64,000 nt of DNA from Pseudobutyrivibrio ruminis DSM 9787. Its GTDB lineage: Bacteria > Bacillota > Clostridia > Lachnospirales > Lachnospiraceae. Position numbers and translations under genes: made by a program. The stretch's first letter is position 1. Every line of letters starts with the position of its first letter. Location of the stretch: the NCBI RefSeq assembly GCF_900218035.1, contig NZ_OBMR01000008.1, positions 182,156 to 246,155 on the forward strand. Direction: 5' to 3'. This document shows, piece by piece, positions 36,625 to 45,186 of the stretch. The notes under the pieces were generated by a model that was given only the letters and a program-made list of their open reading frames with translations, made no database searches and was not told where the DNA came from.

Positions 36625-37485
36625 ATGAATAATTTAGCTGTGCAACAGATAATGATTGGATCTGCATGTAAAGATGAGAAGACAACGTTAAGTACTTTGA
36701 AACGAATAAAACAGGTTGGTTACGATGGAATAGAATTGAATCTATTTATGATTGAGAGTACACCATTTATAGTTCGATTACTTACAAAAATGGCAGGTAT
36801 GCCGGTTGGTAAGGGGGCCAATATATATTGGCCCGATATGCTAAAGGAAAGTAGACTTAAAGCTACTAGTCTTCATGCCGATTTAGGAAGTTTGGAAAAT
36901 AGAATTGATGAAGTTATTTCAAAGGCGAGAGAATTAGACACAAACAAAATAGTAATAACTGGAATGTACAGATTTGATTATGGTAATTATGATGATGTAA
37001 AGTCTTTAGCAAAAAGATTGGACAAAGTAGGCGCGAGACTACATGAATCAGATTTGCAATTACTATATCACAACCATAATGTGGAATTTTTGAAGGTTGA
37101 TAATAAATATACGGCATATGAAATGATACTTAAGGATACGGATCCTGATTTGGTTAAGGTAGAATTTGATTCATATTGGCCTGCAGAAGCTGGTGTTGAT
37201 TTTATTCCATTGATGGAACAACTGGGTGAGCGATTGGTTCTTTATCACATTAATGATAGAGGGACAAGATTGAAAAAAGTTCCAATTACTCCAATTCTTA
37301 AATCAGATTCAATAGAGTTAGGGCATGGTAATATGCCATTAAAAAGGATTCTTGGCTTGGACTGTATAAAAAATGTTGATGCAATTATTCTTGAGAGCCA
37401 TAGAAATTGGGTCAACAATAATCCCGTTGAATCTTTGGAGAAAAGTATAGCATTTTTGCAGGAGAATTATTCTAATGAACATTAG
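36625..37485 (+). CDS. Sugar isomerase/epimerase-like TIM-barrel protein
   Basis: A 286-residue xylose-isomerase-like TIM barrel (AP_endonuc_2 fold). Metal-site motifs seen are YHNHNVEF, VKVEFDSYW, LVLYHINDRG and ILESHRN. The protein should bind a divalent metal and act on a free or keto sugar. The family includes IolE/IolI, sugar epimerases and the TIM-barrel subunits of C-glycoside deglycosylases; no Gfo/Idh oxidoreductase partner is visible here. It sits between the GPH symporter and the GH78 rhamnosidase, and its 3' end overlaps the GH78 start by 11 bp. The exact reaction is unknown. Confidence 0.75.
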   Translation: MNNLAVQQIMIGSACKDEKTTLSTLKRIKQVGYDGIELNLFMIESTPFIVRLLTKMAGMPVGKGANIYWPDMLKESRLKATSLHADLGSLENRIDEVISKARELDTNKIVITGMYRFDYGNYDDVKSLAKRLDKVGARLHESDLQLLYHNHNVEFLKVDNKYTAYEMILKDTDPDLVKVEFDSYWPAEAGVDFIPLMEQLGERLVLYHINDRGTRLKKVPITPILKSDSIELGHGNMPLKRILGLDCIKNVDAIILESHRNWVNNNPVESLEKSIAFLQENYSNEH

Positions 37486-39709
37486 CGGAATACTAAAATC
37501 GAATTTAGTACATTGGATAGAACCAGAAAAGGAAATTGATACAGAAAAAAGACAAAGACCAAAGTGGGTGGAAAAGTCTTTTGATGTAAAAACTATAAAT
37601 GGTAACGAGGAACTATTTATCACAGCCCATGGATGCTATGAGGCATACATTAATAATCATAGAGTAGGAGACTTTGTTTTTGCTCCAGGCACATCTGAAT
37701 ACGAAAAGGAACTATATGTTCAAAGGTATAACGTTGCAGGTCTTTTGAGGAAAGGTAAAAATACTATTAAGGTATTGCTTGGAGATGGTTGGTATCGAAG
37801 TGCAGCAGGTGTTACTGGCGCAAGAAATCTTTTTGGAACCCATATAGGGCTTTTGGCGTGGATTTCTTCGGAAGATACTATTATGGTGAAGACTGATAAT
37901 ACATGGGAGACTTATCCTCATTCTGAAATTGTGTCTGCGGATATGTGTCAGGGAGAAGTAATTGATTGTTCTAAAACCGTACAAGAAAACAAATCGCATG
38001 TATACGAGAAGAACTATTCCTTTAACAATCTAATATTTACTGATAATCCTCATATTGTTGAGAAGGAAAGATTTAAGGGAAAGCAAATAAAAACTCCATC
38101 TGGAAAAACGGTCATAGATTTTGGTCAAAATATTGCAGGATATGTTCAGATGACATTTAATGCAAAGTCTGGTCAAAAAATCATATTGACTCATGGTGAA
38201 ACTCTAGATGAAAATGGTGAGCTTACTATTGAAAATTTTCAACCTGGAGAACGTCACAAAGAAGGTGGTATTTTTCAAAGAATTGAGTATACAGCTCATG
38301 ATGGCAAAAATACTTACAAACCACATTTTTCTATTTTCGGATTCAGATATTGTTTAATAGAAACAGATATTTTATTAGAGGATGCAGTGTTTGAGGCAAT
38401 TGCTGTGTATTCAGATATGGAAGAAACAGCAAGCTTTGAGTCAAGCAATGAAAAGCTCAATACGTTGTTCCAAAATGCAATGTGGAGCATGAAGGGAAAT
38501 TTCTGCGATATACCAACGGATTGTCCGACTAGAGAAAGAGCAGGTTGGACTGGTGACGCAGGGATTTTCGTGAATACTGGTCTATATTTAATGGATTGTA
38601 GACGAATTTATGAAAAATGGCTGGCAAGTTGCAGAGCAAATCAATATAAATCTGGAGCTGTTAGAAATATCGTACCAAGAAACAATGAGGAAAGTTTCTT
38701 TGGAAAGCTTTTATCTGCATCTGCTGGATGGGGAGATGCAATTATTATTGTTACACACACTTTGTATAAGAGATATGGTGAGCAGTCGATTATTCGTGAA
38801 AACTATGAGGCAATGAAAAAGTGGCTCATGTTTCTCAGAAAAAGAGCTAAAAAAGGCTGTATAAAAAAACTTCTTAGCGGCAGTTTAGACAGTTTTTATG
38901 ACGTTACATCAGGACTTGATTATGGAGAATGGGCTGAACCAGATATAGAATTTGCAAGTGGAGTAGATATGAAAGGTAAGAGTGGAGTCGCAACTGCTTA
39001 TTTAAGCTACTCTGCGAGGCTCTTAGCTGAAATGGCGGATATCATTGGAAAGCATGAAGATGCAAAAGAATTTTTGAAGATAAGCCAAGGAGCAAAAAAG
39101 GCATATCAACATCGCTTTATTCCAAATGGAGTCATTGAATCGGATCGACAAAAGGACTACGTAAGGCCAATCGCTTTTGGGCTTTTAGATGAGAAAGATA
39201 TTTGCATCAATGCTAAAAAACTAGATGCCTTAGTTGAAAAGATGGATTTTCATTTAAATACAGGCTTTTTATCGACACCTTTTTTATGCAAAGTGCTTGC
39301 CGATAACGGTTATGTAGAAACTGCTTACAAGCTACTTTTGCAGGAAACAAAACCAAGTTGGTTGTACGAAGTAAGTCAAGGCGCTACAACTGTTTGGGAA
39401 ACATGGGATGGAAAAGCATCCCAAAACCATTATAGCTACGGAGCAATTTGTGAGTGGCTGATAGAGGGCGTTTGTGGTCTAAAATACACATTTGACGAGT
39501 TAGTATTAAATCCGCTACCAAGCAAACAGCTACAATATGCAAAAGTCTCTTATAAATCCGAAAAGGGAGTTATTGAAGTAGGTTGGCACTATGAGGATGA
39601 TAAATGTCTTTATAGTGTAAAATTGCCTGATGGTTTATCTGGAAAATTGATAAAGCCTAATGGTGAAGAGGTAATAGTTCAAGGAAGCTATATTTGTGAA
39701 TTATTATAG
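37475..39709 (+). CDS. GH78 alpha-L-rhamnosidase
   Basis: A 744-residue GH78 enzyme that removes terminal alpha-L-rhamnose. The N-terminal beta-domains contain GCYEAYINNHRVGDFVFAPGTSEYEK and the VIDFGQNIAGYV/GERHKEGG region. The catalytic barrel has DCPTRERAGWTGD (349-361) with Asp349, general acid Glu354 and Asp361, and WETWDG near 660 supplies the catalytic base. A C-terminal beta-sandwich follows (LNPLPSKQLQYAKVSYKSEKGVIEVGW). There is no signal peptide; it is cytosolic. It is the last gene of the operon and ends 16 bp from the convergent AraC gene, with no clear terminator between them. Confidence 0.92.
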   Translation: MNISGILKSNLVHWIEPEKEIDTEKRQRPKWVEKSFDVKTINGNEELFITAHGCYEAYINNHRVGDFVFAPGTSEYEKELYVQRYNVAGLLRKGKNTIKVLLGDGWYRSAAGVTGARNLFGTHIGLLAWISSEDTIMVKTDNTWETYPHSEIVSADMCQGEVIDCSKTVQENKSHVYEKNYSFNNLIFTDNPHIVEKERFKGKQIKTPSGKTVIDFGQNIAGYVQMTFNAKSGQKIILTHGETLDENGELTIENFQPGERHKEGGIFQRIEYTAHDGKNTYKPHFSIFGFRYCLIETDILLEDAVFEAIAVYSDMEETASFESSNEKLNTLFQNAMWSMKGNFCDIPTDCPTRERAGWTGDAGIFVNTGLYLMDCRRIYEKWLASCRANQYKSGAVRNIVPRNNEESFFGKLLSASAGWGDAIIIVTHTLYKRYGEQSIIRENYEAMKKWLMFLRKRAKKGCIKKLLSGSLDSFYDVTSGLDYGEWAEPDIEFASGVDMKGKSGVATAYLSYSARLLAEMADIIGKHEDAKEFLKISQGAKKAYQHRFIPNGVIESDRQKDYVRPIAFGLLDEKDICINAKKLDALVEKMDFHLNTGFLSTPFLCKVLADNGYVETAYKLLLQETKPSWLYEVSQGATTVWETWDGKASQNHYSYGAICEWLIEGVCGLKYTFDELVLNPLPSKQLQYAKVSYKSEKGVIEVGWHYEDDKCLYSVKLPDGLSGKLIKPNGEEVIVQGSYICELL

Positions 39710-39725
39710 GTTAAAAAAATCTGTC

Positions 39726-40691
39726 TTATCGCCCTGATCTAATTCTATATTCTTTAGGCGATAGACCATATTTGGCTTCGAAGATTCTGTAGAAATATGC
39801 AGAGTTTTCGTAGCCAATTTTTTTTATGATTTTTTCTGTTGTAAGGGTTGTGCTTTCTAACAGGTATGCTGATTCCTGAAGCCTTCGTTGTTGGAGAAGC
39901 TGCTTGAAATTTAGTCCGGTATTTTGTTTCAAAAGGCGGCTTAGATAGGCTATTGAATACCCTGTCAGTTGAGCCAGTTCATCCAGTGTGCCATTGTCAA
40001 AATGGGTATCAATGTATTCAAGGGCCTGAATTGTGATTGAGTTACTGCCCCGGCTCATATCAGTTAAAGTGTCTGATGATAGAGTACAAAGATTCATCAG
40101 AAGCAAATCCATTGTGGACATAGCAATAGTGTTCATATCATTTTTGTGATATGTGAGAGTCCAAATCAGATTTTCAATCAGATTCTCTACTGGAAGGATT
40201 CCAGCAGCATGGTACAGTAGATAGTCGTTGTAATTTTTTCTGTCAGAAAGGGAGGCTACGATAAAGTCTCTCAATATATCATTTCTATCATAGAATATTT
40301 GAGTGCGGGAAAAGAATTCAGGCAAGATAATAAAGTTAATTGCAATATCGTCTTTACCGCATGGCTCAATATCATGTCTGGCATGTCTGTTCAAAAGGAG
40401 AATATCACCCTCATGTAGAGTTAGAGTTTCACCATCCACAAAATGAGTTGTTAAATGGCCCTTTAGCATACAAACCATTTCTATATAATTGTGTCTGTGT
40501 GTAGGGAAATATGCAAATCTAGTGTGAGGGCGAATATCGATTAGCTTGCCTTGTGCCAAAAGCTTTCCCGAATCTATTACAAATTCATCCTCAGAGGTAT
40601 ACAGTTCTTTTCTAATGCTGGTATCCCCTTCAAGAATCATTTTCTCCTCGTCTGTTATTCGGTTTAGAAGTTCATAAATATCATTTCTCAT
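39726..40691 (-). CDS. AraC-family regulator with cupin sensor, candidate rhamnose regulator
   Basis: A 321-residue regulator. The cupin domain (FPTHRHNYIEMVCMLKGHLTTHF, LHEGDILLLNRHARHDI) is followed by a C-terminal AraC HTH pair (GTLDELAQLTGYSIAYLSRLLKQNTGLNFKQLLQ and LTTEKIIKKIGYENSAYFYRIFEAKYGLSPKEYR). It is divergent from the isomerase-rhaD-rhaB operon and convergent with the rhamnosidase gene, so it is the prime candidate for the L-rhamnose-responsive activator. The control region between it and the isomerase gene is 109 bp and AT-rich. Confidence 0.88.
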   Translation of the reverse strand: MRNDIYELLNRITDEEKMILEGDTSIRKELYTSEDEFVIDSGKLLAQGKLIDIRPHTRFAYFPTHRHNYIEMVCMLKGHLTTHFVDGETLTLHEGDILLLNRHARHDIEPCGKDDIAINFIILPEFFSRTQIFYDRNDILRDFIVASLSDRKNYNDYLLYHAAGILPVENLIENLIWTLTYHKNDMNTIAMSTMDLLLMNLCTLSSDTLTDMSRGSNSITIQALEYIDTHFDNGTLDELAQLTGYSIAYLSRLLKQNTGLNFKQLLQQRRLQESAYLLESTTLTTEKIIKKIGYENSAYFYRIFEAKYGLSPKEYRIRSGR

Positions 40692-40800
40692 AATGTCAAA
40701 TAAGGTCCTATAATATATAATCTGCTGTTCTAGTTACATCGGTAAAATCATTATATTATAGGCTTAAATAAAGAGCAAATAAAGTTCTAGGAGGGTTAAG
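40692..40800. promoter_or_regulatory. Divergent AraC / rhamnose operon control region
   Basis: The 109-bp gap holds AT-rich -10-like sequences in both directions (TATAATATATAA near 40709-40720 and TTATATTATA near 40751-40760) and a plus-strand TTACAT (40734-40739) that could serve as a -35. An AGGAGGG ribosome site precedes the isomerase ATG. No clear regulator repeat was recognised. Confidence 0.4.
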
Positions 40801-42222
40801 ATGTTAGTAGAAACAAAAGCAAGAGTGGGTGTGTTTTCTATCGCCCTTGGCGCATATTTACCACAGTTTCCATCGTTGGTACCAGAATTTGAAAAGCAGT
40901 TTGAGGATTTTAAAAAGTCAATTCCGGACACTGTAGAAATAATCGATGGCGGTGTGGTTACAACAAAGGAGCAGTCACAGGCCGCAGGAGATAAGTTTAG
41001 AGCAGCAGATGTAGATTTAGTATTCATGCAGCTTCTTACATACGCAACAAGCTACAACATGCTTCCAGCAGTAAAGGATTTAGATGTTCCTGTAGTCCTT
41101 GTGAATATACAGAAGCTTAAGGCACTTGATTATGATACAGCTGGTACAGCAGAGTGGCTTGGAGAAGCCTATGCCTGCGGTGCAGTTGGTGAAATGGTGG
41201 CAGATCTTAATCGCTATGGTAAGCGCAGCGCTGTAATCACTGGTGTTGTAGAAGGTGGAGATGAAAATGTCGCAAGAGAAATAAATGAGTGGTGTCTTGC
41301 AGCAAATTGTCGACGTCGTTTTAGAGATACAAATATTGCCCAGATTGGACGTCCATATCCAGGCATGATGGATTTATATATTGATGAGTCAAATCTTTAC
41401 AGAAGAATGGGGCTTTACACAAAGCAGTTTGACTGGGAAAAGATTTGGGCTATTGCAGATGACATTACAGACGAGGCCGTTATTAAAGCAAAGGCTGAGG
41501 ACATCTTAGATACATTCGACATTGTTGGTGGTGGCGATGTAGATAAAGTATGGGAAATGGCAAAGTATGTTGTTGCCTTTGAACAGTGGGTTAAGGACGA
41601 GCAGCTTGGTCTCGTAGCATCTCACTATGACGGATTTGCAAAGGGAATCGCTGGCAAAGTGGACAGCCTTCTTATCCCAGCCTTCTCTATGTTGATAAAG
41701 CAGGGAACTGCTTGTGCTGTTGAAGGAGATATGAAGGTTGCTATGGCAATGAGCATTTTGAAGACTATTTCTGGCACAGGTCAGTTGGCTGAAATGTACA
41801 CCATCGATTTCAACGATGATGTTACACTTATTGGTCATTCTGGTTCTGGCGATGCAGCCATTTCACAGGCTAAGAAGCCAACTATGAAGATGATGGATGT
41901 GTTCCATGGCAAGACAGGCGGCGGATATCTTACACAGTTCTATCCACCTACAGGACCTATTACTTACCTTGGTATCACACAGGATGGCGAAGGTCACTTC
42001 AAGTTCGTAGTTGCTGAGGGTGTTAACGAAGAAGGAAAGATTCTTCAGAACGGTGACACAATGATGCGTACTAGATTTAGCTGCAGCGCTGCAGAGTTTG
42101 TAACCAGATGGAGCGAGACTGGTCCTACACATCATTTTGGTGCAGCAGTTGGTCACCATATTGAAACAATCAAAAAAGTTGCAAAGGTATTTAACGTACC
42201 AGTTGAAGTAGTAGTTAGATAA
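40801..42222 (+). CDS. FucI/AraA-fold sugar isomerase, candidate non-orthologous L-rhamnose isomerase
   Basis: A 473-residue protein of the L-fucose/L-arabinose isomerase superfamily: an N-terminal Rossmann-like region (RVGVFSIALGAYLPQFPSL), a middle domain with VEGDMKVAMAMSILK (acidic metal/catalytic region) and a C-terminal domain with THHFGAAVGHH. It lies at the head of an operon with rhaD and rhaB, the place where L-rhamnose isomerase is expected, and it does not resemble TIM-barrel RhaA. I infer L-rhamnose to L-rhamnulose. Fucose or arabinose isomerisation cannot be excluded from sequence alone, but the aldolase and kinase partners favour rhamnose. Confidence 0.78.
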   Translation: MLVETKARVGVFSIALGAYLPQFPSLVPEFEKQFEDFKKSIPDTVEIIDGGVVTTKEQSQAAGDKFRAADVDLVFMQLLTYATSYNMLPAVKDLDVPVVLVNIQKLKALDYDTAGTAEWLGEAYACGAVGEMVADLNRYGKRSAVITGVVEGGDENVAREINEWCLAANCRRRFRDTNIAQIGRPYPGMMDLYIDESNLYRRMGLYTKQFDWEKIWAIADDITDEAVIKAKAEDILDTFDIVGGGDVDKVWEMAKYVVAFEQWVKDEQLGLVASHYDGFAKGIAGKVDSLLIPAFSMLIKQGTACAVEGDMKVAMAMSILKTISGTGQLAEMYTIDFNDDVTLIGHSGSGDAAISQAKKPTMKMMDVFHGKTGGGYLTQFYPPTGPITYLGITQDGEGHFKFVVAEGVNEEGKILQNGDTMMRTRFSCSAAEFVTRWSETGPTHHFGAAVGHHIETIKKVAKVFNVPVEVVVR

Positions 42223-42235
42223 AGGAGAAATAGAA

Positions 42236-43081
42236 ATGAAAGTATTAGAAGCAAAGTTTGTAGAAGGTTTTATGAGAATGGCAAATGACGGCTGGGAGCA
42301 AGGCTGGCATGAGCGCAATGGCGGAAACCTTTCTTATAGAATCAAGCCAGAGGAAGTAGAAAGTGTAAAAGAGGAGTTCAACCCAGGTGATTGGAGAGAA
42401 ATCGGAACAGAAGTTAAGGATTTAGCAGGAGAGTATTTCCTTGTGACAGGCTCTGGAAAGTATTTCAGAAATGTAGCTATCGATCCAACTGATTCAATTG
42501 GAATTATTGAGTTAGATGAAACAGGCGTCAACTATAGAATAGTTTGGGGATTTGTAAATGGCGGCAGACCTACATCAGAGCTTCCATCACACCTTATGAA
42601 CCTTGAGGTTTGCAAGAAGAGAGATGCTGAGATTCGCGTTGTATATCACTGTCATCCAACAAATGTTATTGCACTTACATATGTTCTTCCACTTGAGGAT
42701 GAAATCTTTACAAGAGAAATCTGGGAGATGGCTACAGAGTGCCCAATCGTATTCTCTCAGGGAATCGGCGTAGTACCATGGATGGTTCCAGGCGGAAGAG
42801 ATATTGCAGTTGCAACATCTGAAATCATGGCAACAAAGGATGTAGCTGTTTGGGCTCATCACGGAATGTTTGTATGCGGTACTGATTTTGATATTGCATT
42901 CGGTCTTATGCACACAGTAGAAAAGGCTGCAGAGGTTCTTGTAAAGGTTCTTTCTATGACAAACAAAAAGCGCCAGACAATTCAGCCAGATGAGTTTAGA
43001 GCATTAAATGCTCCATTTGGTGTTCAGATTAATGAAGAATGCTTATACGAAAAGAAGAGCGATATTATTGGAGAAAGATAA
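42236..43081 (+). CDS. rhaD: L-rhamnulose-1-phosphate aldolase
   Basis: A 281-residue class II aldolase/adducin-fold enzyme that splits L-rhamnulose-1-phosphate into dihydroxyacetone phosphate and L-lactaldehyde. RhaD features are GWHERNGGNLSYRI at the N-terminus, the VTGSGKYFRNV phosphate loop, the EVRVVYHCHPTN-type zinc motif (here EIRVVYHCHPTN) and the later AVWAHHGMFVCGTDFDIAF histidine. Length fits RhaD (about 275) rather than FucA (about 215). A GGAG site lies in the 13-bp gap after the isomerase gene. Its stop overlaps the rhaB start (TAATG). Confidence 0.95.
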   Translation: MKVLEAKFVEGFMRMANDGWEQGWHERNGGNLSYRIKPEEVESVKEEFNPGDWREIGTEVKDLAGEYFLVTGSGKYFRNVAIDPTDSIGIIELDETGVNYRIVWGFVNGGRPTSELPSHLMNLEVCKKRDAEIRVVYHCHPTNVIALTYVLPLEDEIFTREIWEMATECPIVFSQGIGVVPWMVPGGRDIAVATSEIMATKDVAVWAHHGMFVCGTDFDIAFGLMHTVEKAAEVLVKVLSMTNKKRQTIQPDEFRALNAPFGVQINEECLYEKKSDIIGER

Positions 43082-44454
43082 TGGTAAATTACTATTTAGC
43101 GGTAGATATTGGGGCATCTTCGGGCAGGCATATGCTTGCCCATCTTGAAGAGGGCAAAGTTGTTTTAGAGGAAATCCATCGATTTTCTAATGGAATGATT
43201 GAGGTGGATGGTCATAAGAGATGGGACATTGAGGAGCTCTTTAGACAGATAATTATTGGCTTAAAGAAATGCAAGGAGCTTGGTAAAATCCCGACCTCAA
43301 TGGGCATTGACACCTGGGCAGTGGACTATGTTCTTTTAGATGAAAAAGATAATGTGGTTAGACCATGCTTTGGATATCGCGATAGCAGAACAGCTGGAAT
43401 GGACGAAGAGGTTTATAAAATCATTCCTGAGGATAAGCTATATGAGCGCACTGGAATTCAAAAGGCTATTTTCAATACCATATATCAGCTTATGGCAGAT
43501 AAAAAGGATGGTTATTTGGATGGGGCAAAAAGCTTTTTGATGGTACCAGATTATCTTCATTATCTGCTGACAGGTGTGAAGTCAAATGAATATACCAATT
43601 GCTCTACAACACAGCTTTTAAATCCTGATACAAAAGAGTGGGATTACGAGCTTATTGAAATGCTAGGTTTTAACAAAGATTTATTTGGTGAGATTAAGCA
43701 ACCAGGCACATCCATTGGCGCATTTTCAGATTTAGTAAAGGCAGAAGTGGGATTCGACTGCAAGGTTGTGCTTCCACCTACTCATGACACAGCATCAGCT
43801 GTATTTGCAGTCCCAAACACATCTGACAATGTACTTTATATTTCATCAGGTACATGGTCACTTTTAGGTAGTGAGAACATGAAGGCCATCTGCACAAAAG
43901 AGGCAATGGAAGCCAACTTCACCAACGAAGGTGGTTACGAAGGACGTTTCCGTTTCCTTAAAAATATCATGGGGCTTTGGATGATTCAGTCCGTAAGAAA
44001 TGAGCTGATTGCAGCAGGACAGGAGTACTCTTTTGCTGAGCTTTGTGAAATGGCAGAGGCAGCAGATATAGATTCTATAGTGGATGCCAATGATGAAGTT
44101 TTCTTGGCTCCAGCTTCCATGATTGATGCAGTAAAGGATTACTGCAAAAATCATGGACAAAAGGTTCCTGAAACACCAGGAGAGCTGGCAAAGGTTATTT
44201 ATCAGTCTCTGGCTGTATGTTATAAAATGGCCTGCTACGAGGTAGAAAAGATTACAGGCAAGTATTTTAATATTATCAACGTAGTTGGCGGCGGTTCAAA
44301 GGCTGGATATTTGAATAAGCTCACAGCTGAAACCACCGGAAAAACTGTAATTGCAGGCCCTTCAGAGGCCACAGCACTTGGCAACATCGGTGCTCAGATG
44401 GTGGCTGCAGGCGAGGTGGCAGGACTAAAGGAGTTTCGAAAGCTATTGGCATAA
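43081..44454 (+). CDS. rhaB: L-rhamnulokinase
   Basis: A ~457-residue FGGY-family kinase that phosphorylates L-rhamnulose. It begins MVNYYLAVDIGASSGRHM, the RhaB form of the phosphate-binding motif, and has GIDTWAVDYVLLD, YRDSRT, the PTHDTASAV region and the C-terminal INVVGGGSKAGYLNKLTAETTGK block. The ATG at 43081 shares a base with the rhaD stop and matches the family start; an in-frame ATG at 43039 lies inside rhaD and would add an unrelated N-terminal extension. A hairpin follows at 44471-44511. Confidence 0.95.
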   Translation: MVNYYLAVDIGASSGRHMLAHLEEGKVVLEEIHRFSNGMIEVDGHKRWDIEELFRQIIIGLKKCKELGKIPTSMGIDTWAVDYVLLDEKDNVVRPCFGYRDSRTAGMDEEVYKIIPEDKLYERTGIQKAIFNTIYQLMADKKDGYLDGAKSFLMVPDYLHYLLTGVKSNEYTNCSTTQLLNPDTKEWDYELIEMLGFNKDLFGEIKQPGTSIGAFSDLVKAEVGFDCKVVLPPTHDTASAVFAVPNTSDNVLYISSGTWSLLGSENMKAICTKEAMEANFTNEGGYEGRFRFLKNIMGLWMIQSVRNELIAAGQEYSFAELCEMAEAADIDSIVDANDEVFLAPASMIDAVKDYCKNHGQKVPETPGELAKVIYQSLAVCYKMACYEVEKITGKYFNIINVVGGGSKAGYLNKLTAETTGKTVIAGPSEATALGNIGAQMVAAGEVAGLKEFRKLLA

Positions 44455-44470
44455 GTACATATATAATTGT

Positions 44471-44511
44471 AAAACCTCCCGAGGTCATTTAAAATGATTG
44501 CGGGAGGTTTT
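44471..44511 (+). promoter_or_regulatory. Hairpin after rhaB that contains the ribosome site of the TetR gene
   Basis: AAAACCTCCCG (44471-44481) pairs perfectly with CGGGAGGTTTT (44501-44511), and the loop holds a second palindrome, TCATTT-A-AAATGA. GGGAGG (44502-44507) in the right arm is the only ribosome site 7 nt before the ATG at 44515. The stem ends in TTTTATT, so it could both terminate rhaB transcription and hide the ribosome site in read-through RNA. Confidence 0.65.
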
Positions 44512-44514
44512 ATT

Positions 44515-45066
44515 ATGAAATCAGACATCAAATACAAGCTGGCAGAAGCTATGAAAACCTGCATGAAAAACACATCAGTGGAAAACATCACAGTCAAACA
44601 GATAGTTGATGTATGTGGAGTTTCGAGACAAAGCTTTTATCGCAACTTTATTGACAAATACGACCTGATAAACTGGTACTTTGACAGGCTACTGGAACAG
44701 TCCTTTAAAGAGATGGGCCAAGGCGAAACTATTCGTGAGGGTCTAATCAAAAAGTTTGCATACATAAAGCAGGAAAGGCTTTTCTTTACAGCAGGCTTCA
44801 AAGGCGATGATCAGAACAATCTCAAGGATCATGACTTCATTATGATTTACGAGTTCTATTGTGATTTGATTAGAAAAAAGACTGGTGAGAATCTTGATAA
44901 GCATATGAGAAAGCTTCTTGAGATGTATTGCCAGGCGTCTATTTATATGACTGTACAGTGGCTTATGAAGGGCATGAAGGAGTCTGAGGAAGAGCTGGCT
45001 GATTTGATGATAGATGCAATGCCAGATATGTTACACAAGCTGTTTAAAGAAATAGAATTGGTCTAG
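44515..45066 (+). CDS. TetR-family transcriptional regulator
   Basis: A ~183-residue TetR protein. The HTH is KNTSVENITVKQIVDVCGVSRQSFYRNFIDKYDLINWYF (about residues 18-56), followed by an all-helical ligand domain resembling the DhaS-like branch of TetR proteins. The ATG at 44515 is 7 nt from GGGAGG; an in-frame ATG at 44494 lies in the hairpin loop without a ribosome site. It sits between rhaB and the lactaldehyde reductase gene, and a palindrome with GTTACA/TGTAAC arms follows it, so autoregulation and control of the reductase gene are likely. Ligand unknown. Confidence 0.85.
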   Translation: MKSDIKYKLAEAMKTCMKNTSVENITVKQIVDVCGVSRQSFYRNFIDKYDLINWYFDRLLEQSFKEMGQGETIREGLIKKFAYIKQERLFFTAGFKGDDQNNLKDHDFIMIYEFYCDLIRKKTGENLDKHMRKLLEMYCQASIYMTVQWLMKGMKESEEELADLMIDAMPDMLHKLFKEIELV

Positions 45067-45105
45067 AAAGCCTTTATTATAGCGATTTGTGAATTTTATA
45101 AAAAT

Positions 45106-45136
45106 GTTACACATACGTATATCTGTAACTTATATT
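45106..45136 (+). promoter_or_regulatory. Candidate TetR operator and promoter before the lactaldehyde reductase gene
   Basis: GTTACA (45106-45111) and TGTAAC (45124-45129) are perfect inverted arms spanning 24 bp, with ATACGTAT inside. A possible -35 TTACAC (45107-45112) and -10 TATATT (45131-45136, 18-bp spacing) overlap it, so bound protein would block transcription. A TetR site is inferred from position and symmetry. Confidence 0.5.
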
Positions 45137-45137
45137 G

Positions 45138-45186
45138 ACACACTCTATGATGATAAAATATCAATCGTAGGGTGTGTTATTTTTTT
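45138..45186 (+). terminator. Strong hairpin with T tract between the TetR and alcohol dehydrogenase genes
   Basis: ACACACTCTATGAT (45138-45151) pairs with ATCGTAGGGTGTGT (45164-45177) over 14 bp with two G-T pairs, followed by TAT and six further T. Only 37 bp separate it from the next ATG, so any promoter for that gene must lie upstream. It is therefore either a terminator that is partly read through or an attenuator in the leader. Confidence 0.8.

Noticed and set aside
43039..43080. Upstream in-frame start for rhaB
   Set aside because: It lies inside rhaD, lacks a good ribosome site and would add residues not seen in rhamnulokinases. The ATG at 43081 overlaps the rhaD stop and fits the family.
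45135..45140. TTGACA read as a -35 box before fucO
   Set aside because: No -10 lies at a suitable distance, and the sequence runs into the left arm of the strong hairpin, which explains it better.
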